A stretch of 34,235 nucleotides of DNA from AcAMD-5 sp044343935 (GTDB lineage Bacteria > Actinomycetota > Actinomycetes > S36-B12 > UBA5976), in the NCBI GenBank assembly GCA_044343935.1, contig JBIJDU010000016.1, positions 1 through 34,235 of the forward strand. Direction: 5' to 3'. Positions within the stretch are counted from its first letter, which is position 1; each line of letters starts with the position of its first letter. The notes under the pieces are model-generated. The model made no database searches. It saw only the letters and a program-made list of their open reading frames with translations, and was not told the origin of the DNA. The position numbers and the translations under genes were made by a program. Positions 7,554 to 16,181 of this stretch are shown here, one piece after another.

Positions 7554-8294
7554 ATGGCACAGATCAAAGTGGGCGTGCTTGGGGCACGGGGCCGAATGGG
7601 TTCATCGGTTTGCGAATTGGTGAAATCACAGCCAGATTTTGAGTTAGTTGCTAGCGTTGATCAAGGTGACGATCTCACTGTTTTAACCTCGGCTGATGTT
7701 GTAGTGGATTTCACTACGCCAGATGTCGTAATGGCTAATTTAGAGTTTTTAATTAAACATAATGTCGATGTAGTAATCGGAACTACTGGATTTACCACAG
7801 ATCGAATTAATCAAATAATCGAATGGTTAAAAACCTCCACTTCAGCAATTCTTATTGCGCCTAACTTTGCCATTGGGGCAGTTTTAATGATGAAGTTTGC
7901 TGAGCAAGCCGCAACTTGGTTCGATTCGGTTGAGGTAATTGAACTGCACCATCCCGCGAAAGTAGATGCGCCAAGTGGAACGGCTCGTCGAACTGCTGAG
8001 CTAATTGACGCGGCCCGAACTGCGGCAACGAAGCCAACCGCACCAGATGCCACAACAGGTGATCGCCAAGCGCGCGGCGCCAAGGTGGGAAGTGTGCCGG
8101 TTCATTCGCTGCGAGTTGCTGGATTAGTTGCGCATCAAGAAGTTCTATTTGGCAATACCGGCGAAACTCTAACTATTCGCCATGATTCTTTAGATCGGTC
8201 GAGTTTCATGCCAGGTGTTGCTGTTGCTATTAGAGAAATAGCCAATCATCCCGGGCTTACTATCGGGTTAGAAAACTTCTTAAATCTTAACTAA
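7554..8294 (+). CDS. dapB: 4-hydroxy-tetrahydrodipicolinate reductase
   Basis: DapB reduces the DapA product with NAD(P)H in the diaminopimelate/lysine pathway. The 246-residue protein has the Rossmann motif GVLGARGRMG (residues 7-16) and the active-site segment ELHHPAKVDAPSGTA, with H132, H133 and K136. ATG 7554 has GAGG five bases upstream. A GTG three bases earlier (7551) is preceded by TAAGTT and six bases, so a leaderless start there, adding one residue, is possible. The end overlaps the convergent azlD end by eight bases. Its partner dapA lies 1.8 kb downstream, separated by azlCD and thyX. Confidence 0.96.
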   Translation: MAQIKVGVLGARGRMGSSVCELVKSQPDFELVASVDQGDDLTVLTSADVVVDFTTPDVVMANLEFLIKHNVDVVIGTTGFTTDRINQIIEWLKTSTSAILIAPNFAIGAVLMMKFAEQAATWFDSVEVIELHHPAKVDAPSGTARRTAELIDAARTAATKPTAPDATTGDRQARGAKVGSVPVHSLRVAGLVAHQEVLFGNTGETLTIRHDSLDRSSFMPGVAVAIREIANHPGLTIGLENFLNLN

Positions 8295-8598
8295 TCCCAA
8301 ATACGGCTCTAAGCAGTGCCGCAGTTAATGCTGCTATCACCACAATCAAGATAAATGGCGCTCTTAACTTATACGCAATAATCCCAGCAACTAAGCCAGC
8401 AAATCTGGCGTCCAACTCCAATTCTTGATTAGTAGCTACCACCTGAACTGCGGTGAGTGCGGCTAGCAATGCGGTTGGCAGCAGCAGTGCCAATTTGGCG
8501 AAATAAGGATGATCCAGAATTCGCTGTGGAATCATGATGCCAGCAAGTTTGGTCAGATAAGCGATAGCAGAAACGCTAAGGACACCAACCCACGTCAT
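8287..8598 (-). CDS. azlD: AzlD-type branched-chain amino acid exporter subunit
   Basis: This 103-residue, almost entirely hydrophobic protein has about four membrane helices and the AzlD pattern: SAIAYLTKLAGIMIPQR near the N-terminus, LLPTALLAALTAVQ in the middle, and a C-terminal helix ending ALLRAVFGIS. AzlD pairs with AzlC in the inner membrane to export branched-chain amino acids or analogues. The start codon overlaps the azlC stop (ATGA, 8595-8598), so the two are co-translated. Its 3' end overlaps the convergent dapB end by eight bases. The substrate is inferred from the family. Confidence 0.88.
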   Translation of the reverse strand: MTWVGVLSVSAIAYLTKLAGIMIPQRILDHPYFAKLALLLPTALLAALTAVQVVATNQELELDARFAGLVAGIIAYKLRAPFILIVVIAALTAALLRAVFGIS

Positions 8599-9278
8599 TT
8601 TTTACTCCATGCTGCAACAATTATTGCGGAAGTTGCCGCCAACAGAATTGGCACGCCAGCAGGCAGCAATGGGGTAAGAGTCAAGGCAATTATCACTGCA
8701 GCTAACGCAGTAACTTTCGTTTTGGCATCAACTAGGCGAGGTGCTACTAATGCCAAAAAGCCAGCGCCAATTGCAGCATCCAAGCCAAATACCGTTGGGT
8801 CAGTTATCGATTGGGCGAGCAGTGCACCAACTAATGTTGCAATATTCCAGCAAACAAATACTGATATTCCAGTTGCTAAAAATGCTCGGCTAGCAGTATT
8901 TTTATTTTCATCAAATCGATTTGCCATGGCAGTGCTCTCATCTATCGTTAGTTGCGCAAACCAAAACCTTTGCCAAAAACTGGGCCTAATCAATTGTGCA
9001 ATTCTCATGCTATATAGACCGTTTCGAATTCCCAGCAAAGATGAGGTTGCGATTGCCGCTGCCACACTGCCACCAGCGGCAACTACCGAAACGAACGCAA
9101 ATTGACTTGCGCCACTGAACAACAGCAAACTTAGTGTTTGGGTCTGCCATACCGAAAATCCAGATGCAGTCGCAATAGCACCAAAAGAGACGCCATAAGT
9201 GCCCGTTGCCAATCCAATAGAGATAGCGTCGCGATCAATCTTGCGACGCAATGCGGGAGGTAGGACAGTATTTGGCAC
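8595..9278 (-). CDS. azlC: AzlC-type branched-chain amino acid exporter subunit
   Basis: A 227-residue AzlC-family membrane protein. Family segments include ATGTYGVSFGAIATASGFSV, LLLFSGASQFAFVSV and SLLGIRNGLYSM, followed by a helical C-terminal half with alternating long hydrophobic stretches (about six helices in all). With AzlD it forms the exporter. The start is GTG at 9278. TAGGGT lies six bases upstream of it, so the mRNA may be leaderless; a G-rich GGTGGGG just before the start could instead act as a weak Shine-Dalgarno. Divergently oriented from thyX. An exporter set among lysine and threonine-related genes may relieve amino acid excess, but this is inference. Confidence 0.9.
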   Translation of the reverse strand: MPNTVLPPALRRKIDRDAISIGLATGTYGVSFGAIATASGFSVWQTQTLSLLLFSGASQFAFVSVVAAGGSVAAAIATSSLLGIRNGLYSMRIAQLIRPSFWQRFWFAQLTIDESTAMANRFDENKNTASRAFLATGISVFVCWNIATLVGALLAQSITDPTVFGLDAAIGAGFLALVAPRLVDAKTKVTALAAVIIALTLTPLLPAGVPILLAATSAIIVAAWSKK

Positions 9279-9284
9279 TGCCCC

Positions 9285-9290
9285 ACCCTA
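9285..9290 (-). promoter_or_regulatory. Predicted -10 box of azlCD (leaderless)
   Basis: On the reverse strand TAGGGT is followed by six bases and the GTG start of azlC. This TANNNT-N6-start spacing would place the transcript start at or beside the GTG. No convincing -35 element was found. It is one of seven similar arrangements in the window. Confidence 0.45.
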
Positions 9291-9338
9291 TCTGCCGACA
9301 CCCCCAGAAAGTTCAATCCATCTAGAACTAAAAAGCCC

Positions 9339-9344
9339 TAAGGT
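9339..9344 (+). promoter_or_regulatory. Possible -10 box of thyX
   Basis: TAAGGT, matching TANNNT, lies 24 bases before the thyX GTG, leaving room for a short leader that holds the Shine-Dalgarno GAAGG (9357-9361). No good -35 match at 16-18 bases was seen, so this is weak. Confidence 0.3.
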
Positions 9345-9368
9345 GACGCCATTAACGAAGGAATTAAC

Positions 9369-10082
9369 GTGGAATTGGAATTTCGCAGCGGCGTAGATGT
9401 TGAGTTGGTCAAGCACAGCGCAGCTGATAGTGATGTGGTGTTCGCCGCTCGGGTATCAACTCAGGGTGAGCGAACTCGGGAGAGTGCAGCGGATACTGAG
9501 AAATCAATTTCTGGATTGATAAATTTCCTGATGCGGGAACGACATGGTTCGCCATTTGAACATTCAGTAATGACGTTTTATGTGAAGGCACCGATTTTTG
9601 TTTGGCGTGAGCATATGCGACATCGCATTGCTTCGTACAACGAAGAGAGTGGTCGATATCGCGTCCTTGAACCTTGCTTCTATGTGCCAGATGCTGATCG
9701 CAAATTAGTTCAAATTGGAAAAGCTGGTGCATATACATTTGAATTAGGCACACCAGAACAGCATGAAATTACTGACGCTGCATTTAGATTGGCTTGCTCA
9801 CAGGCCTATGAACAATACGAAAAAATGTTAGCTGCTGGAGTTGCGCGTGAAGTGGCGCGAGGAGTTTTACCGGTTACTACCTATTCATCTGCCTATGTCA
9901 CCATGAATGCTCGGGCCATGATGAATTTTCTTTCCCTGCGCCGCAGCGCTGAAGGGTCCCATTTCCCTTCTTATCCGCAACGTGAAATTGAATTGGTAGC
10001 AGAGCGCTACGAAGATGCGTGGGCTAAATTGATGCCGATCACGCATGCTGCGTTTGTGGCTAATGGGCGAGTAGCCCCGTAA
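9369..10082 (+). CDS. thyX: FAD-dependent thymidylate synthase ThyX
   Basis: ThyX makes dTMP from dUMP using methylenetetrahydrofolate, with FAD and NADPH supplying the hydride, so no dihydrofolate is produced. The ThyX signature RHRxxSxNExSxRY is complete at residues 84-97 (RHRIASYNEESGRY). At 237 residues it is of normal length. The GTG start at 9369 has GAAGG seven bases upstream. The position between dapB and dapA is common in actinobacteria. No ThyA gene is in this window, so ThyX may be the only thymidylate synthase, but the window cannot show that. Confidence 0.97.
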   Translation: MELEFRSGVDVELVKHSAADSDVVFAARVSTQGERTRESAADTEKSISGLINFLMRERHGSPFEHSVMTFYVKAPIFVWREHMRHRIASYNEESGRYRVLEPCFYVPDADRKLVQIGKAGAYTFELGTPEQHEITDAAFRLACSQAYEQYEKMLAAGVAREVARGVLPVTTYSSAYVTMNARAMMNFLSLRRSAEGSHFPSYPQREIELVAERYEDAWAKLMPITHAAFVANGRVAP

Positions 10083-10094
10083 TCATTAGTTGGC

Positions 10095-10100
10095 TAGGGT
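10095..10100 (+). promoter_or_regulatory. Predicted -10 box of dapA (leaderless)
   Basis: TAGGGT is followed by seven bases and the ATG at 10108, the spacing expected for a leaderless mRNA. The hexamer overlaps the only purine-rich run that could serve as a Shine-Dalgarno. The -35 region is not recognisable. Confidence 0.4.
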
Positions 10101-10107
10101 TGCGCCC

Positions 10108-10986
10108 ATGACGTTTGGCTCAATTATTACCGCAATGGTCACGCCGTTTCAGCGCGATGGTTCAGTTGACCTGACAAAAATTGGGCCGCTGGTAGAGCGA
10201 TTAATCTCGTTGGGCAATGACGGATTGGTAATCAATGGCACCACCGGCGAATCAGCCACGGTTGATGATGATGAGAAGAATGAAGTGTTGCGCGAAGTTG
10301 TCAAGACTGCAGCTGGTCGTGCCAAAGTTATTGCTGGGGTTGGAAGTAATGACACCGCCCATTCCATTAGGCTAGCAAAGGATGCGAAGGCAATTGGCGC
10401 AGATGCCTCACTAATAGTCACGCCTTACTACAACAAGCCATCCGCTGCTGGGCTTTATGCCCACTTTATTGCAGTAACGGAAGCCACCGATTTGCCAGTG
10501 ATGATTTACGACATTCCAGGCCGATCAGCTATTCCAATTCCAAAAGATGTGATGCTTAGATTGGCTGAACATCCGCTGATTTTGGCTAATAAAGATGCTC
10601 GCGCCGATTTGGCTTTTTCCGCGGAGATGATTCGTAATTCTGGGTTACAGTGGTTTAGCGGTGACGATATTTTGAATCTGCCGATGCTCGCTGTTGGTGC
10701 ACATGGCTTCGTTTCAGTTTGTGGCCACTTAATTGCTGATCGATTAAAGCAGATGCGGTCTGAATTTTTGGCAGGCGATGTTTCTGCTGCAATAAAGACC
10801 AATCAGGATCTAATTCCGATTTATTTGGGTGTGATGTCCAAGATGCCAGGCGTTATGGCGGTGAAGGCAGCATTGTCTGTTCAAGGTTACTTAGAGAACG
10901 TTGTGCGATTACCACTAGTTCCTGCAAACAGTGATGAGATCAAAATTTTGAAACAGGATTTGGCTGCGGGCGGAATGAGTTTGTGA
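10108..10986 (+). CDS. dapA: 4-hydroxy-tetrahydrodipicolinate synthase
   Basis: DapA condenses pyruvate with aspartate semialdehyde, the first committed step to diaminopimelate and lysine. This 292-residue TIM-barrel aldolase has NGTTGES (T45, T46), YYNKP at 107-111, catalytic Y134 in YDIPGRS and the Schiff-base lysine K162 in LANKDARAD. A TTG six codons earlier (10090) could start a longer frame, but ATG 10108 matches the family N-terminus (TFGSIITAMVTPF) and the spacing to TAGGGT. The last four bases overlap the rnj start (GTGA), so RNase J is translated from the same message. Confidence 0.96.
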   Translation: MTFGSIITAMVTPFQRDGSVDLTKIGPLVERLISLGNDGLVINGTTGESATVDDDEKNEVLREVVKTAAGRAKVIAGVGSNDTAHSIRLAKDAKAIGADASLIVTPYYNKPSAAGLYAHFIAVTEATDLPVMIYDIPGRSAIPIPKDVMLRLAEHPLILANKDARADLAFSAEMIRNSGLQWFSGDDILNLPMLAVGAHGFVSVCGHLIADRLKQMRSEFLAGDVSAAIKTNQDLIPIYLGVMSKMPGVMAVKAALSVQGYLENVVRLPLVPANSDEIKILKQDLAAGGMSL

Positions 10987-12665
10987 CGGATTTTGATTCC
11001 ACTGGTGTGATCGCTACCGCGCCCGCCAATACGTTACGAATATATCAACTAGGTGGCCTGGGTGAAGTTGGTCGCAATATGGCGATCATTGAACTTAATA
11101 ATCGCTTGCTAGTAATTGATTGTGGTTTACTTTTTCCAGACGAAACTCAACCTGGCGTAGATTTAATCTTGCCTGATTTTGAACCAATTAGGAATCGACT
11201 TAGTGACATAGAAGCGATCGTATTAACGCATGGTCATGAAGATCACATGGGGGCAATTCCGTATCTATTGCGCGAGGTTCCTGATCTGCCAATTTACAGT
11301 TCCAAGTTGGCGTTAGCACTGTTAGCGCCAAAATTGAAAGAATACCGAGTAGCTGCACCTTTAATTACAGTCACTGACCGCGAACAAGTTCAAATCGGTG
11401 AGTTCAAGGTGCAGTTTTTAGCAGTCACGCATTCGATTCCAGATGCATTTGCGTTGGTAATTGAAACACCGGGTGGCACTATTTTGCATACTGGTGATTT
11501 CAAAATTGATCCGTTACCGCTTGATGGACGCACCACCGACTTAGAAATGTTTCGAAATGCTGGCTTATCGGGCGTTGATGTCTTAATGGTTGATTCAACT
11601 AACGCTGAAGTTCCCGGCTTTGTTCCGCCCGAGCGAGATATTGGTGTGGTGTTGCAACGTGTCTTTGCGGCAGCTCCAGGCCGAATCATTGTTGCGTCAT
11701 TTGCATCACATGTTCATCGAATTCAGCAAATCATCAACGCCGCACACAGCAGTGGTCGAATGATTGCGTTTGTCGGTAGATCTATGGTGAAAAACCAAAC
11801 CATTGCGGCGGAATTGGGATATTTAAAGATTCCCGGCGCAATGTTGTTAGCAGCAGATGAAATCGATGAGCTGCCAGCAAATCGGGTGGTGATTATTTCT
11901 ACCGGTAGCCAAGGTGAGCCCATGTCTGCCTTAAGTCGGATGGCAAATGGGGATCACAACATTTCGCTTGGCGAAACTGACACGGTAGTGCTGGCATCAA
12001 GTTTGATTCCAGGTAATGAAACTTCAGTAAATCATTTGATAAATCGAATAATCAGACAAGGTGCAATGGTGATCCATAAGGGGAATGCCAACGTACATGT
12101 GTCTGGCCATGCTGCAGCAGGTGAATTATTACAGTTGTTTAATGCAGTTCAACCTAAGTATGTGATGCCAGTTCATGGTGAACGCCGACATCAAGTGGCA
12201 AATGGCAGGTTAGCTCAGTTGGCTGGAATTTCAGCGCAGAACGTATTGCTTGCTGATAACGGAGATGTGGTGCAAGTATCAGCGAAGCAAATTGAGATCG
12301 TGGGTCATCTGGATGTCGGCATGGTATTTGTTGATGGCAGCAGTGTTGGCGAAGTTGCGGAAACATCTCTCAAGGATCGCCGCATTTTGGGTGAGGAGGG
12401 ATTTATCTCTGTATTCCTTGCGGTGGATTTAGTTAATGGCAAAGTAGTTGCTGGCCCAGAAGTTCACGCCCGCGGCTTTGCTGAAGACGATTCAGTTTTT
12501 ACCGATGTACTGCCGCAGATCGTGGCTGCTGTTGAAGCAGCGCTAGTGGCAGGGCAGCGGGACGAGCGCACCTTGAGCCAGATAGTGCGCCGAACCACTG
12601 GGAAATGGGTGGCAGCACAACATTCGCGTCGTCCCATGATTGTGCCGGTGGTAGTTGAGGCTTAA
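10983..12665 (+). CDS. rnj: Ribonuclease J
   Basis: RNase J is a zinc metallo-beta-lactamase/beta-CASP nuclease with endonuclease and 5'-3' exonuclease activity on RNA. Zinc ligands appear as HGHEDH at residues 83-88, and the later conserved motifs include THSIPDAFALVIETPGG, HTGDFKIDP, ISTGSQGEP and HVSGHAAAGEL. The length of 560 residues is typical of actinobacterial RNase J. The GTG start overlaps the dapA stop by four bases. Translational coupling to a lysine-biosynthesis gene is the usual actinobacterial context. With pnp upstream the window carries two main RNA-decay nucleases. Confidence 0.96.
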   Translation: MTDFDSTGVIATAPANTLRIYQLGGLGEVGRNMAIIELNNRLLVIDCGLLFPDETQPGVDLILPDFEPIRNRLSDIEAIVLTHGHEDHMGAIPYLLREVPDLPIYSSKLALALLAPKLKEYRVAAPLITVTDREQVQIGEFKVQFLAVTHSIPDAFALVIETPGGTILHTGDFKIDPLPLDGRTTDLEMFRNAGLSGVDVLMVDSTNAEVPGFVPPERDIGVVLQRVFAAAPGRIIVASFASHVHRIQQIINAAHSSGRMIAFVGRSMVKNQTIAAELGYLKIPGAMLLAADEIDELPANRVVIISTGSQGEPMSALSRMANGDHNISLGETDTVVLASSLIPGNETSVNHLINRIIRQGAMVIHKGNANVHVSGHAAAGELLQLFNAVQPKYVMPVHGERRHQVANGRLAQLAGISAQNVLLADNGDVVQVSAKQIEIVGHLDVGMVFVDGSSVGEVAETSLKDRRILGEEGFISVFLAVDLVNGKVVAGPEVHARGFAEDDSVFTDVLPQIVAAVEAALVAGQRDERTLSQIVRRTTGKWVAAQHSRRPMIVPVVVEA

Positions 12666-12714
12666 CCCGGCGACACGAGTTAGTTAAATCCACGAGCAAA
12701 CGCAGTTAGCAACC

Positions 12715-12720
12715 TAACCT
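12715..12720 (+). promoter_or_regulatory. Predicted -10 box of ftsK (leaderless)
   Basis: TAACCT is followed by six bases and the ftsK ATG at 12727. No Shine-Dalgarno is present in the short gap after rnj. The hexamer overlaps a small inverted repeat GTTAG-CAAC-CTAAC (12705-12718), which could be an operator or chance. Confidence 0.45.
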
Positions 12721-12726
12721 GACCCC

Positions 12727-15324
12727 ATGGCCGCACGAACTTCCCCTGCGCCGAAGCGGAAAACTGCGCGCGGGGGTGGATTTCTTGCTCGAATTATGAC
12801 CGCTGTGGTTCGAGCTATTCGCTATGTCTATGCCGCAATTGGTCGCGGCTTTGGTTCGGCATTCCGCTTACTTGGTGATTCGGCTCGAGATTTGCCGGCC
12901 GAACAACGTCGCGATGGTTTAGGGCTACTGATGTTTGCCGCTGCCATTGTTACGGCAGCAGTATTTTGGTTTAACACGCAAGGTGCTCTTGCCAATTGGT
13001 TCACCATCGCATTAACCGGTTCGGTTGGTTCATTAGATGTGCTGCTGCCGGCAGTTTTTCTAATTGCGGCTTGGCGAACATTTCGAGCACCAGCACCTGA
13101 AGGTGAAGGTGCCAGGGTTTTAATTGGGGTAATTTTTCTAGTACTAGCAACATTAGGTATTTGGCACATTGCACTTGGTAATCCGTTCCCCAGTGCGGGT
13201 GCAACCAAGATGCGCGAAGCTGGTGGCTGGATCGGATGGGCGGCAGCTTTTCCTGGAACTGAAGTAATTGGACCAGTTGTAACAACTTTATTGTTATTAA
13301 TTCTTGGTTTTTTTGGGTTATTAATTGTTACCAAAACACCTATAGTTCAAATTCCAAATCGAATTGGTCAATTGTTTAGTTTTGTTGCAACCTTCTTGGC
13401 TTGGTGGCAGCATCGTCGCGAAAGCGCAGCGCAACAAGATGAAGAATTAGATGACGAAAGTGATGATGAAGAGTTTGAGGTGGATCCAACTACTGGTGAG
13501 ATTCTCACTCGAAGAACTTTGGGTCAACGAATTAGCGACGGCTTTGGAAATTTGGCAGCTCGACTAGGTTTTCATAAATCTGAACCAATTGAAGTTGAAG
13601 AAGATTTTGACGATCGGGTTAAGCCGTTTGATTCAGTGATCTTAACTGACATTGAACCAGATGAATACGATGAAGTGGATTATTTAGAAGAAGTAGCTAT
13701 TGGTGAAGTTGATTTAACAGATGAGCCAGTGGGCGAAACCACCATGGAGATTCCAACTTTGGCAGCACCAAAACCAGTCTCCTCGGTGGTTGCAACGCCG
13801 AAGGTAGTTTCGCCAGCAGCGGCTCAAGTTGCAGCAAAGCCAATTAGGCTCAAATCAGTGCCGTATCAGTTGCCTTCGTTGGATTTATTAAAGCCAGGAG
13901 CAGTCGCGAAGCGCAGCTCGCAGGCAAATGAGTTAGTGATGGAGGCGTTGACCGGGGTATTTGACGAGTTTGACATTGATGCCACCGTAACAGGTTACCT
14001 TCGTGGCCCAACCGTTACCCGATATGAAGTTGAGTTGGGGCTGGGTACGAAAGTTGAACGAGTTACTGCGCTATCAAAGAACATCTCTTATGCCGTGGCG
14101 TCAGCAGAGGTTCGAATCCTTTCGCCTATTCCAGGAAAAAGTGCAATTGGAATTGAAATCCCAAACACTGATCGTGAAATAGTTGCATTAGGCGATCTGC
14201 TGCGAAGCAAGGCGGCGGAAGATCCACACCCGTTAGTTGTTGGAGTTGGTAAAGACGTTGAAGGAAATGCAATTTGTGCCAATTTAGCAAAGATGCCGCA
14301 CCTATTGGTTGCTGGCGCAACCGGTGCGGGAAAAAGTTCATTTATCAATTCCATCATTACTTCAATCATGATGCGCGCAACTCCAGAGCAAGTGCGTTTA
14401 GTTCTAATTGATCCAAAGCGAGTTGAGTTGGCCGCTTTTGGGGGTATCCCGCATTTGATTACTCAAATCATTACTAACCCAAAGCAAGCGGCAGCTGCGT
14501 TGCAATGGGTGGTCAAAGAAATGGATCATCGCTACGACAAACTTGCAGCCCATGGTTTTAGACATATTGATGATTACAACAAAGCAATCGCAACTGGTAA
14601 ATTACAGTTGGCTTTTGGTAGTGAAGAAACTGAGATAACACCATTTCCCTACCTATTAGTAGTGGTAGACGAGTTGGCAGATTTAATGATGGTCGCGCCG
14701 CGAGATGTAGAAGATGCCATTGTTCGCATTACTCAATTGGCGCGCGCTGCTGGAATTCACTTAGTGTTAGCAACACAGCGACCAAGTGTTGATGTTGTAA
14801 CTGGTTTGATTAAAGCAAACGTACCGAGCCGATTTGCATTTTCAACTGCATCGCTAGCTGACTCCAGGGTGATTTTGGATCAAGCTGGTGCAGAAAAACT
14901 AGTGGGTCAAGGGGATGGTTTATTTTTGCCAAGTGGTGCAAATAAACCAATTCGTGTACAGGGCGCATTTATTGCTGAGTCAGAAGTAAAAGCAGTAGTT
15001 GCACACTGTTTGGCGCAAGGTGAACCCGAATTTAGAGACGATGTAGTGACCGCAGCTAAGTCTGCAGTTAGAACTGCCGAATCAGATATTGGTGATGATC
15101 TAGATGAATTATTAGCGGCTGCTGAATTGGTAATCTCAACTCAATTTGGTTCTACCTCGATGCTGCAGCGCAAACTTCGAGTTGGGTTTGCTAAGGCCGG
15201 CAGATTGATGGATTTAATGGAGTCCCGTGGCATCGTCGGTCCATCAGAGGGCAGCAAAGCCAGGGAGGTGTTGGTGCCGGCAGAGGAGTTGGCTCGGGTT
15301 TTAGCACAATTGCGTGAAGAATGA
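12727..15324 (+). CDS. ftsK: DNA translocase FtsK
   Basis: FtsK is the septal DNA pump that clears chromosomes during division. The 865-residue protein has a basic N-terminus and four membrane helices (about 64-82, 95-117, 130-150, 180-202). An acidic Asp/Glu-rich linker follows (about 234-330), then the motor with Walker A GATGAGKS at 530-537 and Walker B-like LLVVVDELADL. The C-terminal winged-helix gamma domain (about 800-862, STSMLQRKLRVGFAKAGRLMD) recognises polar DNA sequences. The linker is much shorter than in E. coli FtsK. No Shine-Dalgarno precedes ATG 12727, but TAACCT six bases before it suggests a leaderless transcript. The assignment is secure. Confidence 0.97.
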   Translation: MAARTSPAPKRKTARGGGFLARIMTAVVRAIRYVYAAIGRGFGSAFRLLGDSARDLPAEQRRDGLGLLMFAAAIVTAAVFWFNTQGALANWFTIALTGSVGSLDVLLPAVFLIAAWRTFRAPAPEGEGARVLIGVIFLVLATLGIWHIALGNPFPSAGATKMREAGGWIGWAAAFPGTEVIGPVVTTLLLLILGFFGLLIVTKTPIVQIPNRIGQLFSFVATFLAWWQHRRESAAQQDEELDDESDDEEFEVDPTTGEILTRRTLGQRISDGFGNLAARLGFHKSEPIEVEEDFDDRVKPFDSVILTDIEPDEYDEVDYLEEVAIGEVDLTDEPVGETTMEIPTLAAPKPVSSVVATPKVVSPAAAQVAAKPIRLKSVPYQLPSLDLLKPGAVAKRSSQANELVMEALTGVFDEFDIDATVTGYLRGPTVTRYEVELGLGTKVERVTALSKNISYAVASAEVRILSPIPGKSAIGIEIPNTDREIVALGDLLRSKAAEDPHPLVVGVGKDVEGNAICANLAKMPHLLVAGATGAGKSSFINSIITSIMMRATPEQVRLVLIDPKRVELAAFGGIPHLITQIITNPKQAAAALQWVVKEMDHRYDKLAAHGFRHIDDYNKAIATGKLQLAFGSEETEITPFPYLLVVVDELADLMMVAPRDVEDAIVRITQLARAAGIHLVLATQRPSVDVVTGLIKANVPSRFAFSTASLADSRVILDQAGAEKLVGQGDGLFLPSGANKPIRVQGAFIAESEVKAVVAHCLAQGEPEFRDDVVTAAKSAVRTAESDIGDDLDELLAAAELVISTQFGSTSMLQRKLRVGFAKAGRLMDLMESRGIVGPSEGSKAREVLVPAEELARVLAQLREE

Positions 15325-15380
15325 GGGAAGTGTAGGTGAATTAGGGGCCACCTGACCTTTTCAGATTTTTACTGACCCTT

Positions 15381-15419
15381 TACCCTTTGCTCGTTGGTTC
15401 TTCCCCCAACCGGTTGGAG
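15381..15419 (+). promoter_or_regulatory. Promoter and hairpin leader of the RodZ-like gene
   Basis: TACCCT at 15381-15386 fits a -10 box, with a poor -35 TTTCAG 16 bases upstream. The predicted 30-base leader contains GTTGG (15393-15397), able to pair with CCAAC (15406-15410), and a perfect 12-bp palindrome CCAACCGGTTGG (15406-15417). The palindrome includes the start of the Shine-Dalgarno GGAG (15416-15419), five bases before ATG 15425. A protein bound at the palindrome, or the hairpin itself, could affect expression. This is inference from sequence symmetry. Confidence 0.35.
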
Positions 15420-15424
15420 CGTTA

Positions 15425-16177
15425 ATGTCAGTGGGTAAGTCCCTGCGTGATGCTCGGCTAGCTAAGAATCTCTCAATTGCTGAAGTAGCAACTGCAATAC
15501 GTATCCGGGCCAGCATTGTGCAAGACATTGAAGAAGATTCATTTGATTCTTGCGGCGGTGAAGTTTATGGCCGAGGCCACCAACGCATGTATGCCAGATT
15601 TCTTGGCTTGGATATCGAAGATAAAATCGTTAACACACCAAGTATTGAAACAGAATTTGAATCTAACGTAATTAGACCAAGCATGCTTAAACCGCTTGGC
15701 GCCAAAACAAATTGGTCAGTTGTGCTGGGCTTAGGTTCGGTTGTTGCTGTTGCCATGCTCGCTGTAATTGTGGTTGGCAATAATGACGGCATCAATAGAC
15801 CCACCACCATCATCACCCAAGACGAATCAACGTCTGATCAAACCGATGAAATTCAAGCAGAGGCCCCAACCACAGATACCACTTCTGATGGCGATCTAAC
15901 TGCAGCAGTTGCTGATGAGGTTAACGTTGACATCGAAGTTGTTGGTGACTCTTGTTGGTTACGCGTAGAAAATTCAGCGGGCGAAGTTGTGTTTCAAGGT
16001 GTGCTGCGGTCGGGCGAAGTACGAAGTTTTGCTGACTCAACTCAATTGTCATTGGTGATGGGAAATGCTGGCGGCGTTAATTTCACGCTAAATGGCGTCT
16101 CGTTGGGTGCGCCAGGTGGATTAGGTGAAGTATTGCGACTCACAGTGCTACCTGGTCAAACCACAATCACCCCATAG
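15425..16177 (+). CDS. RodZ-like membrane-anchored helix-turn-helix protein
   Basis: The 250-residue product has an N-terminal Cro/C1-type helix-turn-helix (residues 4-62: KSLRDARLAKNLSIAEVATAI), a single membrane helix (97-118), a Thr/Asp/Gln-rich stalk (120-170) and a C-terminal beta domain (175-250) like that of RodZ. In rods RodZ links MreB to the wall machinery. Many actinobacteria without MreB keep a RodZ-like gene at this place between ftsK and rimO, where its job is not settled. Start ATG 15425 has GGAG five bases upstream. The domain layout is clear; a role in cell shape or division is inferred from family and neighbours. Confidence 0.85.
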   Translation: MSVGKSLRDARLAKNLSIAEVATAIRIRASIVQDIEEDSFDSCGGEVYGRGHQRMYARFLGLDIEDKIVNTPSIETEFESNVIRPSMLKPLGAKTNWSVVLGLGSVVAVAMLAVIVVGNNDGINRPTTIITQDESTSDQTDEIQAEAPTTDTTSDGDLTAAVADEVNVDIEVVGDSCWLRVENSAGEVVFQGVLRSGEVRSFADSTQLSLVMGNAGGVNFTLNGVSLGAPGGLGEVLRLTVLPGQTTITP

Positions 16178-16181
16178 TCAT

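Noticed and set aside
8509..9105. 198-residue open frame on the + strand opposite azlCD
   Set aside because: It is antisense to two clearly recognisable membrane-protein genes and has no family similarity I can see.
9312..9329. GTTC-N10-GAAC inverted repeat between azlC and thyX as an SOS-type operator
   Set aside because: The half-sites are in the wrong order and spacing for the GAAC-N4-GTTC operator seen before recA.
12828..13334. 168-residue open frame on the - strand opposite ftsK
   Set aside because: It mirrors the membrane-helix part of ftsK; no ribosome-binding site or recognisable domain.
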